Assembly (NCBI GenBank): GCA_905205085.1 | Contig: CAJLCG010000026.1 | Span: 1 to 26,987, forward strand | From: an uncultured Oscillospiraceae bacterium | GTDB taxonomy: Bacteria > Bacillota > Clostridia > Oscillospirales > Oscillospiraceae | Direction: 5' to 3' | DNA length: 26,987 nucleotides | Shown: positions 15,531 through 23,504 of the stretch, in pieces | Layout: each line of letters begins with the position of its first letter | Numbering within the stretch: the first letter of the stretch is position 1 | Translations under genes and position numbers: made by a program | The notes under the pieces: model-generated | The model's input: the letters and a program-made list of their open reading frames with translations, nothing else | Told to the model about the DNA's origin: nothing | Databases searched by the model: none

Positions 15531-17348
15531 ATGCAGGAAGTGAAAAAGCCTTCCAAGCGCCCCCTAGTATTCTATTATCTCATCGGTATGCTCATTTTGA
15601 TGGTGCTGAACATGACATTTTTCCCGGCTGTGCTGGAAAAGCAGGTTCAGGAGGTGAGCTACTCCACCTTCATGTCTATGACCTATGACGAAAATATTGG
15701 TCTGGTGCAGATTGAAGGGGATGAGATCACCTTTACCGACAAGGCTCAGGAAAAGATCTACAAGACCACCGCCATCGACAGCGACACCGAGATGGTTCAG
15801 CGCGTCTATGAGCACGGCGGCGATATCAACCGGGTGGATACCCAGCCCGGGCTGCTCACCTCCATTCTGGTGGGGTGGGTGCTGCCCCTGGTGCCCTTCC
15901 TGCTCATCGGCTACTTTATCCGCAAGCGGATGCAGAAGAGCATGGGCGGCGGGGACGGCATGATGTTCGGTATGGGCGGCAACTCCGGGGCCAAGGTGTA
16001 TGTCCCCTCCTCCAGCGGCATCCGCTTTGCCGACGTGGCCGGTGAGGACGAGGCCAAGGAGCTGCTCAGCGAAATCGTGGACTTCCTCCACGACCCGGCC
16101 AAGTACGCCGCCATCGGCGCCAAGCTGCCCAAGGGTGCGTTGCTGGTAGGCCCTCCGGGCACCGGTAAAACCCTGCTGGCCAAGGCCGTGGCCGGTGAAG
16201 CAAACGTGCCCTTCTTCTCCATCGCAGGCAGCGAATTTGTGGAAATGTTCGTGGGCCGTGGCGCCGCCAAGGTGCGCGACCTCTTTAAACAGGCCAACGA
16301 GAAGGCCCCCTGTATCGTCTTTATCGACGAAATTGATACCATCGGCAAAAAGCGTGATGGTCAGATGATGGGCAACGACGAGCGGGAGCAGACCCTCAAC
16401 CAGCTGCTCACCGAGATGGACGGCTTTGACGGCTCCAAGGGCGTGGTGGTGCTGGCCGCCACCAACCGCCCCGACAGCCTGGACCCTGCCCTGCTGCGTC
16501 CCGGCCGCTTTGACCGGCGCATCCCTGTGGAGCTGCCCGACCTCCAGGGCCGCATTGAGATCCTGAAGGTCCACGCCCGGAAGATCCGCCTGGCGGAGGA
16601 TGTGGACTTTGAGCCCATTGCTAAGACCGCCGCGGGCGCCTCCGGCGCGGAGCTGGCCAACATCGTCAACGAGGCCGCCCTGCGGGCGGTGCGGTCGGGC
16701 CGGCAGTTTGCCACCCAGGAGGACTTGCAGGAGAGCGTGGAGGTGGTCATTGCAGGCTACCAGAAGAAGAGCCGGGTACTCTCCGACGAGGAAAAGAAGA
16801 TCGTTGCCTACCACGAGGTGGGCCACGCCCTGGTGGCCGCCCTGCAAAACCACTCCGCCCCCGTACAGAAGATCACCATTATTCCCCGCACCTCCGGTGC
16901 GCTGGGCTATACTCTCCAGGTGGACGACGGCGACCACTTCCTTATGTCCAAGGATGAGCTGCTGAACAAGATCGCCACCTACACCGGCGGCCGGGCCGCT
17001 GAGGAGTTGGTCTTCCACTCCATCACCACCGGAGCCTCCAATGATATTGAACAGGCCACCAAGTTGGCCCGATCTATGATTTCCCGCTTCGGCATGAGCG
17101 AGGAGTTCGGCTTTGTGGCCTTTGAGACGGTGAGCAACCAGTACCTGGGCGGCGACGCCTCCCTGGCCTGCTCCCCCGAGACCCAGGCCCGCATTGACAA
17201 GAAGGTCACCCAGCTGGTGGATGAACAGTACGACAAGGCCATGGGGCTGCTGAAGGAACACGAGGGCAAGCTCCATGAGATCGCCGGGTATCTCTATGAG
17301 CATGAGACCATTACCGGGCAGGAATTTATGGATATTTTGAATCAGTAA
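15531..17348 (+). CDS. ftsH: ATP-dependent zinc metalloprotease FtsH
   Basis: This membrane-anchored hexameric AAA+ protease degrades misassembled membrane proteins and short-lived regulators. The 605-residue product has two transmembrane segments (about 12-35 and 108-130) flanking a short extracytoplasmic domain. The AAA+ module follows, with Walker A GPPGTGKT at 207-214, Walker B IVFIDEID and the second region of homology around [17 protein letters not shown]. The peptidase domain carries the zinc motif H428-E-V-G-H432. The ATG at 15531 is preceded by GGAG with a five-base spacer. Length is at the short end for FtsH, because the C-terminal tail is trimmed. It is a single-gene unit ending in a strong terminator. 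It is not beside tilS/hpt, its common neighbours in Bacillus. Confidence 0.97.
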   Translation: MQEVKKPSKRPLVFYYLIGMLILMVLNMTFFPAVLEKQVQEVSYSTFMSMTYDENIGLVQIEGDEITFTDKAQEKIYKTTAIDSDTEMVQRVYEHGGDINRVDTQPGLLTSILVGWVLPLVPFLLIGYFIRKRMQKSMGGGDGMMFGMGGNSGAKVYVPSSSGIRFADVAGEDEAKELLSEIVDFLHDPAKYAAIGAKLPKGALLVGPPGTGKTLLAKAVAGEANVPFFSIAGSEFVEMFVGRGAAKVRDLFKQANEKAPCIVFIDEIDTIGKKRDGQMMGNDEREQTLNQLLTEMDGFDGSKGVVVLAATNRPDSLDPALLRPGRFDRRIPVELPDLQGRIEILKVHARKIRLAEDVDFEPIAKTAAGASGAELANIVNEAALRAVRSGRQFATQEDLQESVEVVIAGYQKKSRVLSDEEKKIVAYHEVGHALVAALQNHSAPVQKITIIPRTSGALGYTLQVDDGDHFLMSKDELLNKIATYTGGRAAEELVFHSITTGASNDIEQATKLARSMISRFGMSEEFGFVAFETVSNQYLGGDASLACSPETQARIDKKVTQLVDEQYDKAMGLLKEHEGKLHEIAGYLYEHETITGQEFMDILNQ

Positions 17349-17353
17349 AATGG

Positions 17354-17392
17354 ATTTCCCCCAGGGCTTGTCCCTGGGGGATTTTTTGTTTT
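17354..17392 (+). terminator. Rho-independent terminator after ftsH
   Basis: CCCCCAGGG/CCCTGGGGG around CTTGT (17358-17380) is followed by ATTTTTTGTTTT. It is a textbook intrinsic terminator. Confidence 0.95.
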
Positions 17393-17395
17393 GAG

Positions 17396-17533
17396 GTGAG
17401 AACCCTCCAAATAAAAAAGTGGGAGCGACTTGAGCAGTCACTCCCACAAAAAATCTCACATACAGGCAAAGAGGCGAAACGCAGTTTCGCAGGAAGCTCT
17501 TTTGCCTACTTTTCTCTCGAGAAAAGTAGGTCA
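17396..17533 (-). repeat. Structured intergenic repeat, copy 5 (proximal part)
   Basis: Read from queT on the minus strand, the copy holds half of H1 (GCTTTCTTGA, which supplies the queT stop codon), H2 CCTACTTTTCT/AGAAAAGTAGG with a CTCG loop (17505-17530), H3 GCGAAAC/GTTTCGC (17474-17490), and H4 GTGGGAGCGACT/AGTCACTCCCAC (17419-17447). Three stems differ from other copies at positions on both arms and stay paired. The distal half is absent. Confidence 0.87.
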
Positions 17534-18079
17534 AGAAAGCGTGTGAGCGGTACGGTCAAACCCCAGACGATTCAGGCGCTCCTGGGGGATCATAGCCCGG
17601 AAGAAGGACACCCGAGGCAGGGCGGCCAGCAGCACGCTGCCCAGAATATAGCAAGCCAGCAGCTCACCAAAGCCCACGGTAAAGGCGTTGAAGGCGTAAG
17701 CGGGCCAGAAAGCGGGGCCAAAGCCTCCCACCTGGTACCAAGCACACTCCGCACCTACGATGACCGCGTTACAGATGACCGGGGGCAGGGGGGCCAGATA
17801 TCGGTTGGGCATATGCTGAGTCATGATGCAGGCGATCAGAGTAGCTGCGGTGCCGAATACCACGTCCAGAGCGTAAGGGGAAAACAGGTTGGCAATGAAG
17901 CAGCCGATCACCAGTCCCGGTGCCGTAGCAGGGAACAGGAAGGGCAGCACGGTGAGGGCCTCAGACAGGCGCACCTGGATGCCGGTAAAGGCGGGGATGG
18001 GCAGGATCAGGGTGAGAACCGCGTACACCGCCGCGATGATGGCGGCCAGAGACAGGTCTCGGGTGGTAAATTTGCGCAT
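17531..18079 (-). CDS. queT: QueT-family ECF transporter substrate-binding subunit
   Basis: QueT is the S-component of an energy-coupling-factor importer, thought to take up queuosine precursors such as preQ1. It would work with shared EcfA/EcfT subunits encoded elsewhere. The 182-residue product is very hydrophobic, with about five to six membrane segments. It carries the family hallmark VRLSEALTVLPFLFP after the first span and an N-terminal RDLSLAAIIAAVYAVLT. The ATG at 18079 follows GGAGG with an eight-base spacer. No ECF genes adjoin. A preQ1 riboswitch was looked for upstream and not recognised. The C-terminus ends Leu-Ser-stop, encoded by the GCTTTCTTGA arm of repeat copy 5, just as in clpB. 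Confidence 0.9.
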   Translation of the reverse strand: MRKFTTRDLSLAAIIAAVYAVLTLILPIPAFTGIQVRLSEALTVLPFLFPATAPGLVIGCFIANLFSPYALDVVFGTAATLIACIMTQHMPNRYLAPLPPVICNAVIVGAECAWYQVGGFGPAFWPAYAFNAFTVGFGELLACYILGSVLLAALPRVSFFRAMIPQERLNRLGFDRTAHTLS

Positions 18080-18120
18080 AAAAAAACCTCCATTTTATTA
18101 TTTAGAGAACGGCGAGGCAT

Positions 18121-18360
18121 GTTTGCTGCCCCCCGAACGAACCCGAAACAATACATTTGCGCTTCGTATTGTCACGCTGCGGACTGGGCCCATGGCCGGG
18201 TCGCTTTCACTTCGTCTCAGGGCACAAACAGCCCGGCCATGCCGGTCTTGGTTTGCACCCTTCGCTCCGCTCCAAGCTCCCCTATGGGCCTGTCCTCCGC
18301 GCTTCGGGCTTGGACGAGATAGATTCAAACTCGTCGCCGGTATCTTATCACACCTGAGCC
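18121..18360. other. Multi-hairpin intergenic region upstream of queT
   Basis: The 405-base gap between divergent queT and the cytidylate-kinase-like gene is rich in consecutive inverted repeats: ACAATAC/GTATTGT with an 11-base loop (18148-18172), CATGGCCGGG/CCCGGCCATG (18191-18200 and 18232-18241), CTTGG/CCAAG and CCAAGC/GCTTGG pairs between 18247 and 18312, and GACGAG/CTCGTC with another 11-base loop (18313-18335). It does not match the main repeat family. It may be an untranslated leader of queT, a small RNA or another repeat type. I recognise no known riboswitch. Confidence 0.5.
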
Positions 18361-18405
18361 CCTTTGTCTACCCACTTTTTCTCTTGGCTCTCTTCGCAAA
18401 AACAC

Positions 18406-18434
18406 ATGCAAAATCAGTTGAGATGTTGTATAAT
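18406..18434 (+). promoter_or_regulatory. Promoter of the cytidylate-kinase-like gene
   Basis: ATGCAA (18406-18411) and a perfect TATAAT (18429-18434) are 17 bases apart, 50 bases before the start codon. The -35 is a moderate match. Confidence 0.6.
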
Positions 18435-18484
18435 ATAGTCAAATCGTTGGCGGTCTCCCGCCCGGCGAAGGAGGTTAATCGGTT

Positions 18485-19105
18485 ATGAAGAAAAATATCA
18501 TCACCGTCAGTCGGGAGTTTGGCAGCGGCGGACGCACCATCGGCAAGACGGTGGCCCAGCGCCTCGGCATCCCCTACTACGACAAGGAGCTGGTCAAGCA
18601 GGTGGCTCTGGAGAGCGGCTTTGACCCCAAGTACATTGAGGAGCAGGGGGAGTTTGCCCCCGGCAAGACCCACTTTGCCTTCTCCTTTTTAGGCCGGGGC
18701 GTCCCCGGAGTCATGGGCGGCATGACCGCCGCCGACTTCCTGTGGACCATCCAGCACAATGTCATCCTGGACCTGGCGGACAAGGGCCCCTGTGTCATTG
18801 TGGGCCGGTGCGCCGACTATATTCTGCGAGACCGCACCGACTGTCTGCACACCTTTATCCACGCCAGCATGGATTTCCGCGCCCACCGCATCGTGCGGCT
18901 GTACGGCGAGTCGGAGGTGGCTCCGGAGAAGCGGCTCCAGGACAAGGATGCCCGCCGCCGCATCAACTACAAGCACTACACTGACCGGGAGTGGGGCATG
19001 TCCCAGAACTACCACGTGTGTCTGGACTCCAGCGTGCTGGGGATCGATAAGTGCGTGGACATCATTCTGGACCTGGCGGAGAACTGCCCGGACCCCACAG
19101 AATAA
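18485..19105 (+). CDS. Cytidylate kinase-like family protein
   Basis: The 206-residue protein belongs to the P-loop 'cytidylate kinase-like' group common in gut Clostridia and Bacteroides, distinct from canonical Cmk. The nucleotide-binding segment SREFGSGGRTIGK lies at residues 9-21. A lid/acceptor region follows with VIVGRCADYIL and then RRINYKHYTDREWG, typical of this group. The exact substrate is uncertain; phosphorylation of CMP or a related nucleotide is inferred from fold only. The ATG at 18485 has AGGAGG ten bases upstream. It is transcribed alone and converges on the NrdG-like gene at a shared terminator. Confidence 0.85.
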   Translation: MKKNIITVSREFGSGGRTIGKTVAQRLGIPYYDKELVKQVALESGFDPKYIEEQGEFAPGKTHFAFSFLGRGVPGVMGGMTAADFLWTIQHNVILDLADKGPCVIVGRCADYILRDRTDCLHTFIHASMDFRAHRIVRLYGESEVAPEKRLQDKDARRRINYKHYTDREWGMSQNYHVCLDSSVLGIDKCVDIILDLAENCPDPTE

Positions 19106-19113
19106 GCTAAATT

Positions 19114-19159
19114 AAAAAACAGGCTGTGATTTTCTATCAGAAAATCACAGCCTGTTTTT
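19114..19159. terminator. Bidirectional terminator between convergent genes
   Basis: AAAACAGGCTGTGATTTTC (19117-19135) pairs over about 19 bases with its complement at 19140-19158, around a short loop. A tracts on the left and T tracts on the right let it stop transcription from both sides. Confidence 0.95.
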
Positions 19160-19160
19160 C

Positions 19161-19853
19161 TTAATCCACGCCCCGCAGGGCCACCTCCGGCACCCAGGGC
19201 CGCACGATGGCGGCAAACTCCTCCAGCTCCTCTCGGCCCCAGGGGTGCAGCCCCTCCTGAATCACCGTGTCCCGGTCTACAAAGGACTGGAGAAAATACC
19301 GCTTTGCCCCTGCCAGCCAGGGGCCGATGGCACGGAAGCTGTCCGAATCGTGGAATTCCCGCACCACCGTGGTGCGGAACTCGTAGTCCACCATCCCCTC
19401 CAGCAGAAACCCCACACTCTCCCGGATGGGGCCCACGTCCAGCCCCGGCACTCCCACCGTCTCCGGGTAGCGCTCCGGGCTGTTTTTCACGTCCATGGCC
19501 ACGTAGTCCACCAGCTTGCGCTCCACCAGGTCCACCAGGGCCCGGGGGTGGCTGCCGTTGGTGTCCAGCTTCACCGGGTAGCCCAGGGCGTGGATGGCCT
19601 CCAACAGCCCCTTCAGGTCGGGCCGCAGCAGGGGCTCCCCGCCGGTGATGCACACCCCGTCCAGCAGACCCTGGCGCTTTTTCAAAAAGGCCAGCAGCTC
19701 CTCCTGGTCCATCTCCGCCGGGGCAGAGGAGAGGACCAGCTCCCCGTTATGACAGAAGGGACAGCGAAAGTCACACCCTCCCAAAAAAACCGTACAGGCC
19801 ACCTTGCCGGGGTAGTCCAGCAGGGTCATTTTTTGCAGGCCCTGAATGTCCAT
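19161..19853 (-). CDS. Radical-SAM activating protein, NrdG-type (anaerobic ribonucleotide reductase activase)
   Basis: Members of this group use a [4Fe-4S] cluster and S-adenosylmethionine to place a glycyl radical on anaerobic ribonucleotide reductase. The 230-residue product has the cluster motif C27-D-F-R-C31-P-F-C34 after MTLLDYPGKVACTVFLGG, the typical opening of the longer NrdG2 type. GGEPLL, a SAM-binding motif, and KLDTNGSHP follow. The ATG at 19853 follows AGGAGG by eight bases. No nrdD reductase gene is in the window, so the partner must be elsewhere. Other glycyl-radical activases share this architecture, so the exact target is an inference. It ends in the terminator shared with the cytidylate-kinase-like gene. 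Confidence 0.88.
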   Translation of the reverse strand: MDIQGLQKMTLLDYPGKVACTVFLGGCDFRCPFCHNGELVLSSAPAEMDQEELLAFLKKRQGLLDGVCITGGEPLLRPDLKGLLEAIHALGYPVKLDTNGSHPRALVDLVERKLVDYVAMDVKNSPERYPETVGVPGLDVGPIRESVGFLLEGMVDYEFRTTVVREFHDSDSFRAIGPWLAGAKRYFLQSFVDRDTVIQEGLHPWGREELEEFAAIVRPWVPEVALRGVD

Positions 19854-19949
19854 GCAGGTCCCCTCCTTCTTTCTCTTGGTTTTTCTATTTTACCACCTGG
19901 CGCTATATGGGAAAAGGTAAAAATCTACGTTCTGTTTGGAAATTCCCCG

Positions 19950-19978
19950 TTGTGCCCCGGGGGAGAACATGATACAAT
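19950..19978 (+). promoter_or_regulatory. Promoter of lspA-rluD
   Basis: TTGTGC (19950-19955) and TACAAT (19973-19978) are 17 bases apart, about 50 bases before lspA. Confidence 0.7.
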
Positions 19979-20026
19979 AAAATCCACCTTCATTTTGTAT
20001 TATGTCACCTTTCAAAGGAGCTTTTT

Positions 20027-20503
20027 ATGGTATATGCCCTGCTTGTGGCCGCTCTGGTGGCCCTGGACCAGCTGGTAAAATATCTGGTGGTCCAAAATAT
20101 TCCTCTGGGGCAACACGTGCCCTTCCTGCCCCACATTCTGGACCTGACCTACGTGCAGAACACCGGGGCCGCCTTCTCCCTGTTTAACCAGCACACCTGG
20201 ATTTTGACCCTCATCTCTCTGGTGATGTCGGTGATTTTGGCGGTGGCTCTGGTCAAGAAGTTTTTCCGTCACCCCCTGGGCCGGGTGTGCCTCAGCCTGC
20301 TGCTGGCGGGAGCCGTGGGCAACCTCATCGACCGGGCCCTCCAGGGCTACGTGGTGGATATGTTCAACGTGCTGTTTATGAACTTCGCCGTCTTTAACGT
20401 GGCCGACATCTGCGTGGTGGTGGGCGGCATCGGGGCCGCCCTGTACTACCTGCTGCTGTGGGACAAGCTGGAGGGACCCAAGTCCCGGGAGAACAGCCTG
20501 TGA
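20027..20503 (+). CDS. lspA: Lipoprotein signal peptidase (signal peptidase II)
   Basis: A membrane aspartyl protease that cleaves the signal peptide from diacylglyceryl-modified prolipoproteins. The 158-residue product has four hydrophobic spans and the conserved blocks DQLVK (14-18), YVQNTGAAFSLF (42-53), GNLIDR with catalytic Asp102, and FNVADI with catalytic Asp127. Length is normal. The ATG at 20027 follows AAAGGAG. Its stop overlaps the rluD start codon (GTGA), giving translational coupling; lspA-rluD order is common in Firmicutes. Confidence 0.97.
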   Translation: MVYALLVAALVALDQLVKYLVVQNIPLGQHVPFLPHILDLTYVQNTGAAFSLFNQHTWILTLISLVMSVILAVALVKKFFRHPLGRVCLSLLLAGAVGNLIDRALQGYVVDMFNVLFMNFAVFNVADICVVVGGIGAALYYLLLWDKLEGPKSRENSL

Positions 20504-21411
20504 CCCCCCTCATTCTCACCGCTCAGGAGGGGGGCGAGCGGCTGGACGCCTTTGTGGCGGGCCAGGTGGAGGAGCTGACCCGCTCCGCCGCCCAGCGCCT
20601 GCTGGAGCAGGGGGCGGTGACCAGCGGAGGAAAGCCCCTGAAAAAGAACGCCAAGACCACCCCCGGCATGGTGGTGGAGGTGCTGCTCCCCGACCCTCAG
20701 CCGGTGGAGATCGTCCCCCAGAACATCCCCCTGGACGTGGTGTACGAGGACAACGACGTGATCGTGGTGAACAAGCCGGTGGGGATGGTGGTCCATCCCG
20801 CTCCGGGCCACCCCGACGGCACCCTGGTCAACGCCCTGCTCTATCACTGCGGGGATTCCCTGTCGGGCATCAACGGAGAGCTGCGCCCGGGCATCGTCCA
20901 CCGCATCGACCGGGACACCTCCGGCCTCATCATAGCGGCGAAAAATGACCGGGCCCATCTGGCCCTGGCCGCCCAGCTCCAGGACCACACCCTGGCTCGG
21001 GTGTATGAGGCGGTGGCGGTGGGGGGCTTTAAAGAGGACAGCGGCACGGTAAACGCCCCCATTGGCCGCCACCCGGTGGACCGAAAGAAGATGGCGGTGG
21101 ACCCCAAGGGCCGCGCGGCGGTGACCCACTGGAGGGTATTGGGGCGCTACTCCGGCTGCACCCACCTGGAGTGCCGCCTGGAGACCGGCCGCACCCACCA
21201 GATCCGCGTCCATATGGCCTACCTGGGCCATCCCCTGCTGGGAGACACGGTGTACGGGGCGAAAAAGCCGGTGCCCGGCCTGGCGGGCCAGTGCCTGCAC
21301 GCCCGGCGGCTGCGTTTTATCCACCCCACCACGGGACAGCCGGTGGAGTTGGAGTGTCCTCTGCCGGAGTGGTTTACTAACCTCCCGTTTTTTAGACAAA
21401 ATCAAGAATGA
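20500..21411 (+). CDS. rluD: RluA/RluD-family 23S rRNA pseudouridine synthase
   Basis: It isomerises specific uridines to pseudouridine in large-subunit rRNA. The 303-residue product has an N-terminal S4 RNA-binding domain (about 10-75, with GERLDAFVA and RSAAQRLLEQGAV), then the catalytic domain with IVVNKPVGMVVHP and HRIDRDTSGL, in which Asp139 is the catalytic residue, and LETGRTHQIRVHM. The start is a GTG at 20500 that overlaps the lspA stop by four bases, with GGGAG eight bases upstream. The open frame extends further upstream inside lspA but has no better start. The choice among RluD, RluB-like or RluA-like targets is not certain from sequence; the B. subtilis homologue in this position is YlyB. 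The transcript ends at a shared terminator facing divIVA. Confidence 0.92.
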   Translation: MTPLILTAQEGGERLDAFVAGQVEELTRSAAQRLLEQGAVTSGGKPLKKNAKTTPGMVVEVLLPDPQPVEIVPQNIPLDVVYEDNDVIVVNKPVGMVVHPAPGHPDGTLVNALLYHCGDSLSGINGELRPGIVHRIDRDTSGLIIAAKNDRAHLALAAQLQDHTLARVYEAVAVGGFKEDSGTVNAPIGRHPVDRKKMAVDPKGRAAVTHWRVLGRYSGCTHLECRLETGRTHQIRVHMAYLGHPLLGDTVYGAKKPVPGLAGQCLHARRLRFIHPTTGQPVELECPLPEWFTNLPFFRQNQE

Positions 21412-21445
21412 AAACACCCCGGAACCTAAGGTTCCGGGGTGTTTT
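21411..21445. terminator. Bidirectional terminator between rluD and divIVA
   Basis: AAAACACCCCGGAACC (21411-21426) and GGTTCCGGGGTGTTTT (21430-21445) form a perfect 16-bp stem with a three-base loop. A and T tracts in the stem ends make it work in both directions. Confidence 0.95.
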
Positions 21446-21456
21446 ATGTATCAGAT

Positions 21457-22176
21457 TTACTTGATCTCGTAGTCCCGGCCGAACTGCAGCTCCCCGAAGT
21501 CGATGCGGGTGGTCTGCTCCATGTCGTCGTGCTCGGGCTCCTTGGCTCCCTGGGCGGGGAACTCGGCGGTGTCGGACAGGTCCTGGCTCTGGCGGGCCTT
21601 CTCGTTCTCCTCCTTGGCCTCGGCCATGGCCTTGGCCACCAGACGCTGCACGCTGTCGTCAATGTCAGAGACGGCCTGGTCCACCGCGTCGGGCTGGGCG
21701 GGCTGCTCCTCCTGGGGCTGCTGGGGCGTGATCTGCTCCAACTGGTCCAGATAGGTCAGGGTCTGCTGATGCAGGGCCTTCACCTTCTGCACGTAGGCGG
21801 CGGTCTCCTGCTGCGCGCAGGTCAGGCGGTACTGCTCCGCCTCCACCTCCTGGCGGATGGACTCCACCTGCTGCTTGGCCTCGGCCTGGGCCTGCTGCAA
21901 AAGCTGATCCCGCTGGTCCTGGGCCTCCTTCACCAGCTCGTCCGCCATCCGCTGGGCGGTCATCAGCGCCTTGCGCATAGCGTCCTCAGTGGAGCGGTAC
22001 TCCTCCACCTTCTCCACCAGCACCTTCATCTTGCTCTTAAGTACCGCGTTCTCGCTGTACAGAGCACTGTAATCCTCGGTCAGCACGTCCAGGAACTCGT
22101 CCACCTGGGCCATATTGTATCCGCCAAAGGACGCCTTGGGAAAGGCGCGCTCAGAAACCTCCTGCGGAGTCAGCAT
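21457..22176 (-). CDS. divIVA: DivIVA-domain cell division/polarity protein
   Basis: DivIVA binds curved membrane at septa and poles and recruits division or sporulation partners. The 239-residue product begins with the membrane-binding region MLTPQEVSERAFPKASFGGYNMAQVDEFLD; the F17-G18-G19-Y20 turn of the conserved lipid-binding motif is visible. A long coiled coil follows (about 35-150), rich in E, Q, A and K, and then an acidic, Q/P-rich tail (150-239) that is probably disordered. It is last in the apparent miaA-hfq-hlyD-yggS-sepF-divIVA operon, 54 bases after sepF. The ATG at 22176 is preceded by a G-rich ribosome site. The yggS-sepF-divIVA grouping matches the B. subtilis ylmE-ylmF-divIVA cluster, but the ylmG and ylmH genes are missing. 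Confidence 0.93.
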   Translation of the reverse strand: MLTPQEVSERAFPKASFGGYNMAQVDEFLDVLTEDYSALYSENAVLKSKMKVLVEKVEEYRSTEDAMRKALMTAQRMADELVKEAQDQRDQLLQQAQAEAKQQVESIRQEVEAEQYRLTCAQQETAAYVQKVKALHQQTLTYLDQLEQITPQQPQEEQPAQPDAVDQAVSDIDDSVQRLVAKAMAEAKEENEKARQSQDLSDTAEFPAQGAKEPEHDDMEQTTRIDFGELQFGRDYEIK

Positions 22177-22230
22177 AGTAATCCCCCCAAAATCTTATCT
22201 GTTATGCCCGAAACCGGGCAGGGCAGGGCT

Positions 22231-22704
22231 TTAGAAATACAGCCCGTTGTTCTCCAGCTCATCAATGAGATCGCCCAGGATGTCCACGTTGTAGGGCGTG
22301 ATGATGTAAGTAGAAATGGCCACCTTCTTGATCTTGCCCTCGTTGGCGTAGGCCACACCGGACAAGAAGTCCAGCAGGCGGCGGGCGATCTCCTTGTTGG
22401 TGGACTCCAGGTTGAGCACCACGGTGCGCTTCTCACGCAGGTGGTCGGCAATCTCGCTGGCATTCTCGAAGCGCTCGGGCTTCACCAGAACCACCTGCAG
22501 CTGAGTGGCCGCCCGGATGTTGACCACCTTGTTGCTGCGGCGGGCTTCCAGCTCGTCGATGGGCGCATAGCTCTGCTCGCTGCGGGCGGGACGCTCCCGG
22601 CGCTCCACGGGACGGGGCGACGCATCAAAGCTCTCGTCAAACTCGTCCTCTTCCTCATCCTCATAGGGGTGGGCCAGGCGCTTGAATTCGTCTAAAAATC
22701 CCAT
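22231..22704 (-). CDS. sepF: Cell division protein SepF
   Basis: SepF anchors FtsZ to the membrane and bundles or aligns its protofilaments at the division site. The 157-residue product has an N-terminal amphipathic membrane helix (MGFLDEFKRLAH), then an acidic and basic low-complexity linker (about 15-60). The SepF core follows (about 65-150), with VVLVKPERFENASEIADHLREKRTVVLNLE and RRLLDFLSGVAYA, and the C-terminal ITPYNVDI. Length is typical. It lies between yggS and divIVA on the same strand. With no ylmG gene between them, SepF and DivIVA are directly adjacent. Confidence 0.95.
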   Translation of the reverse strand: MGFLDEFKRLAHPYEDEEEDEFDESFDASPRPVERRERPARSEQSYAPIDELEARRSNKVVNIRAATQLQVVLVKPERFENASEIADHLREKRTVVLNLESTNKEIARRLLDFLSGVAYANEGKIKKVAISTYIITPYNVDILGDLIDELENNGLYF

Positions 22705-22740
22705 GGTATAAACCCTCTTTTCTCTGGAATTATCTGTAAT

Positions 22741-23448
22741 TTATTGCTTTCCCATGGGAGGCCGGGGCCCAAACAGGGCCGTACCCACACGCACCAAGGT
22801 GGCGCCCTGGGCAATGGCGTCCTCATAATCGCCGCTCATACCCATGGACAGGCAATCCATATCATCTTGATTATGGGCCATTTTTCCCTTTATGTCAACA
22901 AAAAGCTTCTGCATTGCAGAAAAATAAGGGATGTTGTCCCCCGGATTGAGGGAGATGGGGGGAATGGCCATAAGCCCCCGCAAACGCACATGTTCCAAGG
23001 CCTGAGCCAGCTGGGCCAGCTCCCGGGCCTCGTCGGGGGTGCAGCCCCCTTTGCTCTCTTCCCCGGCAACATTTACCTCCAGCAGCACGTCCTGCACCAA
23101 GCCCAGCTTGTCCGCCTGGTGGTCAATGGCCCGCAGCAGCCGCTCCGAGTCCACCGAGTGGATGAGGTCCACCTTGCCCACCACCTTGTTTACCTTGTTG
23201 GTCTGAAGGTGGCCAATGAAGTGGACCTGGGCCCCCTCATAGGCGTTGGCCTCCAGGTGGGCGGTAAGCTCCTGCACCCGGTTCTCGCCGCACACGGTGA
23301 TCCCCGCGGCAATCGCCTCCCGGATGGTATCGTCGGTCTGTACCTTGGTCGCGGCACACAGGGTGATCTCCCCAGGGTCCCGCCCGGCGGCCTTGGCCGC
23401 CGCCGCGATCTTTTCCCGTACTGCGTTCACATGCTCCTGAATGGACAT
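22741..23448 (-). CDS. yggS: YggS-family pyridoxal-phosphate homeostasis protein
   Basis: Members bind PLP and maintain B6 vitamer and amino-acid balance but show no known catalysis. The 235-residue product is an alanine-racemase-like barrel with the PLP lysine K35 in CAATKVQTDD, the signature GENRVQEL, then HFIGHLQTNKVNKV, and LSMGMSGDYEDAI with VRVGTALFG at the C-terminus. I chose the ATG at 23448, with AAGGA seven bases upstream. The open frame runs 20 codons further but without a ribosome site. It corresponds to ylmE of the Bacillus division cluster and precedes sepF by 36 bases. Confidence 0.94.
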   Translation of the reverse strand: MSIQEHVNAVREKIAAAAKAAGRDPGEITLCAATKVQTDDTIREAIAAGITVCGENRVQELTAHLEANAYEGAQVHFIGHLQTNKVNKVVGKVDLIHSVDSERLLRAIDHQADKLGLVQDVLLEVNVAGEESKGGCTPDEARELAQLAQALEHVRLRGLMAIPPISLNPGDNIPYFSAMQKLFVDIKGKMAHNQDDMDCLSMGMSGDYEDAIAQGATLVRVGTALFGPRPPMGKQ

Positions 23449-23504
23449 AATCGGTTCCTTCTTTCTTTCTGTCCTTCCGCCCCGCCGGGGCGGACGTTGT
23501 TCCA

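Noticed and set aside
18080..18360. preQ1 riboswitch upstream of queT
   Set aside because: The family often has one, and a CTTGG/CCAAG stem is reminiscent of class II. However, it lies about 200 bases from the start codon, and the class I A-rich tail and the class II distal hairpin by the ribosome site are not seen.
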